Below are positions 1-5,319 of a stretch of DNA of 39,440 nt, piece by piece (the first letter of the stretch is position 1; each line of letters starts with the position of its first letter). The position numbers and the translations under genes were made by a program. The notes below the pieces were generated by a model. The model worked only from the letters and a program-made list of their open reading frames with translations. It ran no database searches and had not been told where the DNA came from. This DNA comes from Gemmatimonas phototrophica (GTDB lineage: Bacteria > Latescibacterota > UBA2968 > UBA8231), in contig CAMAVQ010000018.1 in assembly GCA_945861755.1 (NCBI GenBank), positions 1-39,440 on the forward strand, given 5' to 3'.

Positions 1-81
1 CCGAAGAAGCCGCAATACTGCTTCCGTCTTACGTCTCGCCGAGAATCGACCACCCTCGGAAGGCTTGGGTTTCTTGGTCAT
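1..81 (-). CDS. transposase N-terminus (partial, runs off the window)
   Basis: Only the first 27 codons are inside the window, starting from an ATG at 79-81. They read MTKKPKPSEGGRF followed by the basic stretch SARRKTEAVLRLLR. This resembles the start of helix-turn-helix transposase OrfA proteins of IS3-like elements, which bind the ends of the insertion sequence; that family call is from memory of the motif. A strong ribosome binding site (AGGAAAGGAG on the minus strand) lies about ten bases upstream of the ATG. The rest of the protein is outside the window, so the exact IS family and whether the element is intact cannot be judged. The element end would be expected near 100-130. The neighbouring DNA is low in GC and looks like acquired sequence. 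Confidence 0.5.
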   Translation of the reverse strand, partial: MTKKPKPSEGGRFSARRKTEAVLRLLR

Positions 82-111
82 CAGACAGACTCCTTTCCTG
101 GGGTAAGATAA

Positions 112-258
112 CCCCTAAAGACTGTCCAATATAACCCTGGGGCGACCCAAAGAATCACTGCTGCCGAGGCAAGGAAGAAAAAGGTTGGCAAGCAACAAGC
201 AGCCAAGAAACAGCCGAAACCGGCAGCCAAGAAGAAATCAGCCAAGAAGTCTGGCTAG
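112..258 (+). pseudogene. truncated lysine/alanine-rich C-terminal tail
   Basis: A plus-strand frame is open from 112 to a TAG at 256-258 with no plausible start. Its end is very basic: RITAAEARKKKVGKQQAAKK, then a QPKPAAKKKSAKKSG ending. Such lysine/alanine/proline-rich tails are typical of histone-H1-like or nucleic-acid-binding proteins, but also occur as tails on unrelated enzymes. The frame begins where the upstream end of the transposase gene lies, so this may be the surviving 3' end of a gene cut by the insertion. It is too short to assign a function, and a chance frame in lysine-rich codons is possible. Confidence 0.3.
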
Positions 259-425
259 AATCCTCCCCAACTGCCTCCTGACAGCCGACAATCAACTTTG
301 GCAGTGGTGGGAAGCAATTCCTGCTGCTGCTACTTCTTTTTGATTCAGCAGACTCAGAAGACTTGAGTGAGGATGAAGTATTTCGTATTGTTGGGGTATA
401 TACACCCACAGGCAAGAGATAGAAG
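259..425. other. intergenic, promoter only
   Basis: No convincing gene is seen here. A minus-strand open frame over 155-415 has serine-rich, low-complexity content and no ribosome binding site. The only supported element is the promoter at 363-391. Confidence 0.5.
363..391 (+). promoter_or_regulatory. sigma70-type promoter for the small exported protein cluster
   Basis: TTGAGT at 363-368 and TATTGT at 386-391 are separated by exactly 17 bases. Transcription would start near 398, about 28 bases before the ATG at 426. Confidence 0.5.
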
Positions 426-989
426 ATGAAGCGGATGAGATTGGTGATGCTGCTGGCAACGGCTGTTATTCTGCTTCAATCAGCAGGAGGTTTCTGCCAG
501 AAGACTCCTTGGGATATTACTTTAACCATGTTTACAGCCGCTTCTGACAAGGTGGTACTGAAACGAGTTGAAACCTATTTTGAGGAAAGCAACTCTTCCG
601 TAGGGTACCTAGAAGGTGAGATAGCGAATAACACCCAATATGATATCGCTAGCGCATTTTTCTCCACATACCTGAAAGATTCCGCTGGTAACCTGAGTCT
701 GGCGGTAGGTGGGAATAATGGCATCGCCGGTGAAGATGTAATCATCCTTGGAGACGGCACGATTGTAACAGACGTTATAAAATCCGGCAAGTCAGGATAT
801 TTCCGTACTTGGCTTGACAGTGATACCAAGACATACTCCATAGTTATGCAATATCGCACCGTGTCTCCCCATATTCCTGGCGACATTGACGATGACGGCG
901 ATGTGGATTTTGATGACTTCTTTATTCTAGCCGATAATTTCGGCAAGACAGCGGCAACAGCAGCGGCAAAGGTGGCTACCGGTAAATAG
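426..989 (+). CDS. exported protein with C-terminal dockerin-like calcium-binding repeat
   Basis: A 187-residue protein with a signal peptide (basic MKRMR, hydrophobic core to about residue 24). The middle (about 35-145) is predicted beta-rich, with a conserved-looking segment about an added strand (GEIANNTQYDIASAFF) like FxLYD-type domains. Near the C-terminus, after IPG, comes DIDDDGDVDFDDFF then ILADNFGK. This is one calcium-binding loop plus helix of the type I dockerin-like kind, common on secreted proteins of FCB-group and Planctomycetes bacteria. The last dozen residues are alanine-rich. The repeat could anchor the protein to a cohesin-like partner, which is not in this window. It is the first of three small exported-protein genes, all low in GC. 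The ribosome binding site is weak. Confidence 0.65.
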   Translation: MKRMRLVMLLATAVILLQSAGGFCQKTPWDITLTMFTAASDKVVLKRVETYFEESNSSVGYLEGEIANNTQYDIASAFFSTYLKDSAGNLSLAVGGNNGIAGEDVIILGDGTIVTDVIKSGKSGYFRTWLDSDTKTYSIVMQYRTVSPHIPGDIDDDGDVDFDDFFILADNFGKTAATAAAKVATGK

Positions 990-1031
990 CAGAGGTTAGG
1001 GAGCCATCCTTACTTCGCAAGGGAGGTTGCG

Positions 1032-1376
1032 ATGAAACGTTTTCTTGAAGTGCTAGTGCTAGCGCTTGTGGTTGGCAATATTGGCGGTTGCGGTAAGATT
1101 ACGAAAGAGAAACTTATTGGAAAGTGGAAGGCTGAAACGGACGTGATTGTTGAGTTTCAATCAGGCGATAAATGTGTTTTCGCAAATTCGATATGGGATT
1201 TTGAAATAATGGAAAATGGGAAACTGCGGATTTATTCTAAAGCGAATGCGGACTCGGTCAAGTCCAAATACGGAAGAGGGTTAGTCTACGATATACAGTC
1301 TCTTACAGAAGACAGTCTAGTGATGGCTAGGGATGTTAATCCTGATAATGTAGAAAGGTTTTCAAGGGTTAAATAA
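1032..1376 (+). CDS. small lipoprotein, unknown function
   Basis: A 114-residue protein starting with a type II signal peptide: MKRFLEVLVLALVVGNIGGC, with the lipobox cysteine at residue 20. The mature part, beginning GKITKEKLIGKWKAE, has alternating strands and resembles the small lipocalin-like proteins that open with a 'L-x-G-x-W' element. That is a weak fold-level guess. AGGGAGG lies nine bases upstream of the ATG, so the start is well supported. It sits 42 bases after the dockerin-like gene and is probably cotranscribed with it. GC content is low compared with the genes beyond the tRNA. Confidence 0.6.
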   Translation: MKRFLEVLVLALVVGNIGGCGKITKEKLIGKWKAETDVIVEFQSGDKCVFANSIWDFEIMENGKLRIYSKANADSVKSKYGRGLVYDIQSLTEDSLVMARDVNPDNVERFSRVK

Positions 1377-1513
1377 CAACCTGATGAAGCCATAGACTGC
1401 CACTCAAGCGTCTATAGCGTCATATGGCAAGCAAGGATGCCGTAGGGGTGTAGTTTCGCCCTGACGCATCACCAAACGCTTCACGGTCAACTTGGCAAGC
1501 AATTTCGGCAAAT

Positions 1514-1537
1514 CATCAGCAAAAAGGGTTGCTGATG
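1514..1537 (+). promoter_or_regulatory. perfect 9-bp stem-loop in the leader of the next gene
   Basis: CATCAGCAA (1514-1522) and TTGCTGATG (1529-1537) are exact inverted repeats around a six-base loop, AAAGGG. No T-run follows, so this is not an ordinary terminator. It lies about 37 bases before the likely start of the next lipoprotein and could be an mRNA structure or a protein-binding site. Confidence 0.4.
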
Positions 1538-1573
1538 GGGAGTGATTACCCAACCACGGAATGGGTGTTGAAG

Positions 1574-2083
1574 ATGAAAAAGTATATATGGCTTGTTGGT
1601 TTTCTCTTCTTTTCGTGTACATCAGCAAGATTAGTCACTGAGGTAGCCTCATCGCAATACCTGTACGCCTACGACTTCACCCCCTATACGGAGAAGGGAT
1701 TCCTGTTTACTCCGTACCGCTACGAAGGTGATTACGAATCTGTTGCATCTATTTCATTCCTTTATTACCCCAAGTATGTACTCTATGCCGTCACTGACAG
1801 TACTATTGGCATAGGCGGCAGTACTTCTACGCCAGTCGTTGCGGGTAGCAAGCCAGCGTTTTCTGCCTATGCAACCTATAAGTGGGAAACCGCAGAGGTG
1901 ACGCTTGAAAAGGCATTAGAGGGGGTTTATGTGAAATGTGTCACCCTTGGCGCTGATGCCCTGACGGATTTCGTATTACAGGAAGTTGCCGCTGATTATT
2001 CACCTCTACTCACGCCACCCCTAACACGAAGCGGGTTGAAAATAACCGGCTATGCAATAAGGAGGAAGGGGGCTTTCAAGTAG
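1574..2083 (+). CDS. small lipoprotein, unknown function
   Basis: A 169-residue protein. The start chosen is the ATG at 1574, because it opens directly into a lipoprotein signal (MKKYIWLVGFLFFSC, cysteine at residue 15). An upstream in-frame TTG at 1529 would add 15 residues ahead of the signal and is less likely. The mature protein is rich in tyrosine, serine and threonine and looks beta-stranded (for example the pieces YAYDFTPYTEKGFLF and FLYYPKYVLYAV). No known family is recognised. It is the last gene before a strong terminator and shares the low GC of this end of the window. The gap of about 200 bases before it suggests it may be transcribed separately. Confidence 0.55.
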   Translation: MKKYIWLVGFLFFSCTSARLVTEVASSQYLYAYDFTPYTEKGFLFTPYRYEGDYESVASISFLYYPKYVLYAVTDSTIGIGGSTSTPVVAGSKPAFSAYATYKWETAEVTLEKALEGVYVKCVTLGADALTDFVLQEVAADYSPLLTPPLTRSGLKITGYAIRRKGAFK

Positions 2084-2113
2084 ACATCCACTACTTCCCT
2101 CCTCGCCTCCACC

Positions 2114-2149
2114 AGCCTTGCCATCCTCACCACATTGGCAAGGCTTTTC
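2114..2149 (+). terminator. Rho-independent terminator after the lipoprotein genes
   Basis: AGCCTTGCCA (2114-2123) pairs perfectly with TGGCAAGGCT (2136-2145), followed by TTTCT. It closes the plus-strand cluster that begins at 426. Confidence 0.75.
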
Positions 2150-2310
2150 TATGCCTAATACAAAACCAGCGACAATTAAACTGGGGGAGTGACTGGTGTT
2201 GGTGGAAGTGGATGAAGCAGAAGAATAGTTGAAGGAAGGGGATTGTGAAGGTATCAGCCTCTCAATGCCACAGGAAATACTGGCTGAATTTCTAGCACAA
2301 ATCTAGCACA
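2150..2310 (+). pseudogene. possible decayed reading frame between terminator and tRNA
   Basis: One plus-strand frame starts at the ATG at 2152 and runs to a TAG at 2304-2306. It is broken only by a TGA and a TAG, reading MPNTKPATIKLGE*, LVLVEVDEAEE* and LKEGDCEGISLSMPQEILA then EFLAQI*. The acidic, helical character and the position beside a tRNA 3' end fit a decayed small gene, but the evidence is thin. No other gene is seen between 2150 and 2356. Confidence 0.2.
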
Positions 2311-2312
2311 AA
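2291..2312. repeat. tandem 11-bp direct repeat beside tRNA-Arg
   Basis: TCTAGCACAAA occurs twice without a gap (2291-2301 and 2302-2312). It lies 44 bases from the 3' end of the tRNA gene, where integrase arm-type sites or island-junction repeats are often found. Confidence 0.6.
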
Positions 2313-2346
2313 GAAAAAGGAGTCACGAGACGAATCTCGTAACCCC
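2313..2346 (-). terminator. Rho-independent terminator of tRNA-Arg
   Basis: On the minus strand GGGGTTACGAGA pairs with TCTCGTGACTCC (two G-U pairs) around a TTCG tetraloop, followed by TTTTTC. It begins ten bases after the tRNA CCA end. Confidence 0.75.
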
Positions 2347-2355
2347 TTGTTTTTG

Positions 2356-2432
2356 TGGTGCACCCAGAGGGAGTCGAACCCCCAACCTTCTGATCCGTAG
2401 TCAGATGCTCTATCCAATTGAGCTATGGGTGC
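2356..2432 (-). tRNA. tRNA-Arg (anticodon ACG)
   Basis: A full cloverleaf is readable on the minus strand. The acceptor stem is GCACCCA with TGGGTGC, the D-arm is AGCTCAATTGGATAGAGC, and the anticodon arm is TCTGA-CTACGGA-TCAGA giving anticodon ACG. The T-arm is GGGGGTTCGACTCCC. The discriminator A and CCA are encoded. A promoter (2444-2472) and terminator (2313-2346) flank it, so it is a single-gene unit. The low-GC region abuts its 3' end. Confidence 0.95.
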
Positions 2433-2443
2433 AGCGGACAAAT

Positions 2444-2472
2444 AAAATAGCCGCTGCCACCCCCTCCGTCAA
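2444..2472 (-). promoter_or_regulatory. sigma70-type promoter of tRNA-Arg
   Basis: On the minus strand TTGACG (2472-2467) and TATTTT (2449-2444) are separated by 17 bases. The tRNA 5' end is 11 bases after the -10 box, as expected for a stable-RNA promoter. Confidence 0.65.
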
Positions 2473-2512
2473 GGGAGGGGGGCGGGGCTACACCCCAAGG
2501 GGGCGAGTAAAC

Positions 2513-3094
2513 TCATCGCGGCTGGTATAGCCCCTGCCGGCGGATGTACTCCTCGACCTTTTCGGGGACCAGATAGCGGATGGGCAGCCCCTGGTTCAGG
2601 CGCTGGCGGACCTGGGTGGAGGAGAACTGCACCACCGGGGTGTCGATATGTACCAGATATTTCTCCAGCTCGGGATCTGCCTCCTCGCGGGGGCTCAGCC
2701 GGGTGCCGGCCACCACTGTACACAAATCGAGGATGCCCTGGGGATTGTGCCAGGTGGAGAAGGGCACCACATTGTCGGCACCGATGATCAGGTAGAGCTG
2801 GGTTTCGGGATGGGCCTGGTGCAGATTCCTGAGGGTGTCGACCGTGTAGGACTTCCCGGGCCGTTCCAGCTCGAGGCGGGAGGCGGCGAAGGAGGGAAAC
2901 CCTTCAATGGCCAGTTTGACCATAGCCCAGCGGTCTTCTGCCGAGGCGGCGCACTCTCCCTTGTGGGGCGGATCAGCGGCCGGGACGAAGAGCACTCGGT
3001 CGAGGCCCAGCCTTTCGCCGGCGAACTGGGCCAGCAACACATGGCCGTTGTGGATGGGGTCAAAGGTACCGCCGAGGACCCCCAGCCGCTGCAT
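2513..3094 (-). CDS. nadD: nicotinate-nucleotide adenylyltransferase
   Basis: A 193-residue cytoplasmic enzyme that joins nicotinate mononucleotide and ATP to make deamido-NAD, a step shared by the de novo and salvage routes to NAD. The nucleotidyltransferase signature GGTFDPIHNGH is at residues 8-18, with both histidines that bind the ATP phosphates. SYTVDTL (82-88), the GAD at 105-107 and FSSTQVRQRL (157-166, the ISSTxxR motif) are all as expected. The length is typical. It is the last gene of the minus-strand cluster and starts six bases after bamD. A G/C-rich palindromic stretch follows the stop, and no clear T-run is seen. Confidence 0.95.
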   Translation of the reverse strand: MQRLGVLGGTFDPIHNGHVLLAQFAGERLGLDRVLFVPAADPPHKGECAASAEDRWAMVKLAIEGFPSFAASRLELERPGKSYTVDTLRNLHQAHPETQLYLIIGADNVVPFSTWHNPQGILDLCTVVAGTRLSPREEADPELEKYLVHIDTPVVQFSSTQVRQRLNQGLPIRYLVPEKVEEYIRRQGLYQPR

Positions 3095-3100
3095 AGACCC

Positions 3101-3859
3101 TCACTCCCCTGCCGGCGTCCCGATCTCGGTTAGCCGCTGCTGCACCCTGAGCTTCAGCTTTTCGTCCTGGGTCCCGCGCAGCACTTCCTCCCAGCGGCCC
3201 CGCGCCTCGGGCAGGTTGCCCTTCTTGAAGGCCAGTTCCCCCAGTTCGGCCAGCGTCTCCCAGTACCAGGGGGTGTCGGGGAAATCCTGCAGCAGTTTCT
3301 GGTAGAGGGCAGCGGCAGCATCCGGATGGTCCTGCCGCTGGTAGAGCCGGCCACCGAGGAAGAGTTTCTGCGCCAGCAGGCTGCGGCAGTCTTCGATGCG
3401 CTTGCGGGCTTGATCGACCAGGGGGCTCTGGGGATTGTCGTCGATAAAGAGCCGGAAGTGAACCAGGGCGTCGTTGGTCTCCTTTTGGTCCAATTCGGGG
3501 CGGCGGCGCTGGTGGTAATAGGATTCGCCGATCTGGTACTGCGCTTCGTCCACCCATTGGCTGGAGGGGTAGGAGTCGACCAGGCGTTGGTACTCGAAAA
3601 CGGCGTTGACGTAGTCGGCGCTGCGGAAATAGGCCTCGGCCAGCAGGTACTGGGCGTCGGCTATCAGCGGCGACCCCGGATAGCTGCCGACCAGCTTTTG
3701 GAATTTCTCCACCGCCTCCGGGTAGCGCTTCTTGTCCAGGGCCTTCTTGCCTTCGGCAAAGTAGGTCTCATCTGCCTTGAGGGTCATGGCCTGCTTGCTG
3801 CTGCAACCCACGATTACCGCGACGGCGATCAGTGCCGCCTGCCATTGCGCTCTGCGCAC
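3101..3859 (-). CDS. bamD: outer membrane assembly lipoprotein BamD (YfiO family)
   Basis: A 252-residue lipoprotein: the signal peptide ends in VIVGC with the lipidated cysteine at residue 19. The mature part is built from tetratricopeptide repeats, such as YFAEGKKALDKKRYPEAVEK and the repeated pattern of 'YPxSxLxxxAQYxxxEAYF'. This is the BamD arrangement of about five TPRs on the periplasmic face of the outer membrane, where BamD helps BamA insert beta-barrels. After the core (about 30-165) there is a further TPR-like pair (about 170-245), a little longer than in enteric BamD. The gene lies between the unknown membrane protein and nadD with gaps of 10 and 6 bases, so it is cotranscribed. 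Another TPR lipoprotein is possible, but length and repeat spacing favour BamD. Confidence 0.8.
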   Translation of the reverse strand: MRRAQWQAALIAVAVIVGCSSKQAMTLKADETYFAEGKKALDKKRYPEAVEKFQKLVGSYPGSPLIADAQYLLAEAYFRSADYVNAVFEYQRLVDSYPSSQWVDEAQYQIGESYYHQRRRPELDQKETNDALVHFRLFIDDNPQSPLVDQARKRIEDCRSLLAQKLFLGGRLYQRQDHPDAAAALYQKLLQDFPDTPWYWETLAELGELAFKKGNLPEARGRWEEVLRGTQDEKLKLRVQQRLTEIGTPAGE

Positions 3860-3869
3860 CAGCTTCCTT

Positions 3870-4490
3870 TCAACGGTTGGAGAAAAACAAGTGGATCAGT
3901 CCCCCCAGCACCGCGGAGACGATCACTGGCTCGACGAATTTGCCCCAGCTCTGTCGCTGCACCTCGATCTTGGCAAAATCGTAGGCCGCATCCTGTAATA
4001 AGGGCAGCCGGTCCTTGGGCACACGATCGGCGAGATGGCCGGCCACCTCGCCCTGCCAATCCAGAGGCGCCCCCTTGGCGCTGCCACTCAATTGCAGGAC
4101 CAGGTTGACGCGGCTGTCGCGGTGAAACTGGCCGCTCCACAAACTGGAGCGCCCGGTGACCCCCAGGTCGAGGATGCGGTAGCTCAGCCGGGGCGTCCCA
4201 ACGGGAGCGGCGGCTGAATCCAGGGTGACCGTGAAACCGCGGGCCAGCAGGCCTTCGGCTAACAGGTGGTCGACCAGCCAGGTGGCCGCGTGTTTGCCCT
4301 GGGGCGCGACCAACAATAGCTGGTCGCGCCCCACAGCCTGGGTTTCCAGCTGACCCAGAGCCTGGTCTACGGCCTGCTCCACCGTGCCGACCACCAAGTC
4401 CATATTGGTGAGCACCGGGACAGCCGGAGCCGGCGCTGCCAGGCCCAATAACAAGATAGGCAGCCAGGCATAGATCTTTCTGAGATTCAC
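3870..4490 (-). CDS. exported protein with C-terminal membrane anchor, unknown function
   Basis: A 206-residue protein starting at GTG (4488-4490), preceded by AAGGG at a good distance. A longer upstream frame would run into cpoB and destroy the signal peptide, so the GTG is preferred. Residues 1-24 form a signal peptide ending in alanine/proline. The middle contains LSYRILDLGVTGRSS and NLVLQLSGSAKGAPLDWQG, beta strands like those of proteins that carry an assembled periplasmic sheet. The C-terminus (FVEPVIVSAVLGGLIHLFF) is a single membrane segment with a short SNR tail. It sits between cpoB and bamD in one transcript, so an envelope-assembly role is inferred. No known family is recognised. 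Confidence 0.6.
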   Translation of the reverse strand: MNLRKIYAWLPILLLGLAAPAPAVPVLTNMDLVVGTVEQAVDQALGQLETQAVGRDQLLLVAPQGKHAATWLVDHLLAEGLLARGFTVTLDSAAAPVGTPRLSYRILDLGVTGRSSLWSGQFHRDSRVNLVLQLSGSAKGAPLDWQGEVAGHLADRVPKDRLPLLQDAAYDFAKIEVQRQSWGKFVEPVIVSAVLGGLIHLFFSNR

Positions 4491-4542
4491 CGTGTTTCCC
4501 TTCGACAGCGGCGGGCAAAAAGGGCGTGGCACCGGACCTGGG

Positions 4543-5241
4543 TCAGTGACCCAAATCTTGTAATTCTCTGCGGGCAGCGGGCGCGTACTCGCTTTCCGGG
4601 TACTCGTCCAGCAGTTTTTGGAAGGTGGCCCGCGCTTTGTCGGGCTCCTCGAGGACCAGATGGCAGCGGCCGATCTTGAGCTGGGCGTCATCGGCTTTTT
4701 CGGTCTTGGCGTACACAAACACCTTGGTGAAGGCGGTCAAGGCCTGGCGGTACTTGCCCAGCCCATAATAACACTCGCCGATCCAGAACTGGGCGTTGTC
4801 GGCCAGCTCGTCTTCAGGAGCGGTCTCCAAAAGCTGGGTGAATTGCGCCAGCGCCCGATCGTATTGGCGCACCCGGTAGCTCTCGCGGGCCGTCTGGTAG
4901 AGGGAGAACACCTCCGGGCGTCTGGCCGACTCCATCGCAGCGGCAGCCGCACCAGCCGGCTGCGGAGCGGCCAGCTGCCGGCGCAGCAGGTCTAGCTGGC
5001 TCTGTACCAGGTGCAAGTCCTCCCGCAGTTGGGCGCCGCCCTCCTCGACCTGGCGCAGCCGTTCGGCCATGGCCTTCTCCCGGTCGTAAGAGGCTTCCAC
5101 CGCCTGCTTAAGGGCTTCGAGATCGCCGCGGACCTCGCCCTGGGACTGCTCTACCTGGGCTGCCAGTTGCTGGTTATGGCCGGCGCAAGCTGCCAGGCCG
5201 GCGACCAGCAGCAGAAAAATCGATCGGCGCACAATTTTCAT
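4543..5241 (-). CDS. cpoB: CpoB/YbgF-like coiled-coil TPR lipoprotein
   Basis: A 232-residue protein, taken from the ATG at 5239-5241 because it opens into a lipoprotein signal (GLAAC, cysteine 19). An upstream start would place 18 extra residues before it. Residues 25-90 are a long coiled coil (heptads rich in Gln, Glu and Leu). Residues from about 110 onwards are three TPR units such as YRVRQYDRALAQFTQLLE and YYGLGKYRQALTAFTK, ending in DEYPESEYAPAARRELQ. This is the layout of CpoB (YbgF), which links peptidoglycan synthesis with outer-membrane constriction through the Tol-Pal system. Enteric CpoB is periplasmic and not lipidated, so the lipobox is a difference. Tol-Pal genes are not in the window. 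Confidence 0.7.
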   Translation of the reverse strand: MKIVRRSIFLLLVAGLAACAGHNQQLAAQVEQSQGEVRGDLEALKQAVEASYDREKAMAERLRQVEEGGAQLREDLHLVQSQLDLLRRQLAAPQPAGAAAAAMESARRPEVFSLYQTARESYRVRQYDRALAQFTQLLETAPEDELADNAQFWIGECYYGLGKYRQALTAFTKVFVYAKTEKADDAQLKIGRCHLVLEEPDKARATFQKLLDEYPESEYAPAARRELQDLGH

Positions 5242-5319
5242 CTGACTGTGTTTAGGACTAAAAGAGAGGCGAAAAGTTTCAAAAAATATAAGCACTCCTC
5301 TCCTGGGGGGCCAGCGATC

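Noticed and set aside
155-415. 86-codon minus-strand frame upstream of the dockerin-like gene
   Set aside because: Serine-rich with no ribosome binding site, and it overlaps the supported basic tail frame and promoter on the other strand.
2434-2512. G/C-rich palindromic stretch after nadD considered as a terminator
   Set aside because: Several alternative stems are possible, but there is no T-run after any of them, and the tRNA promoter occupies the same place.
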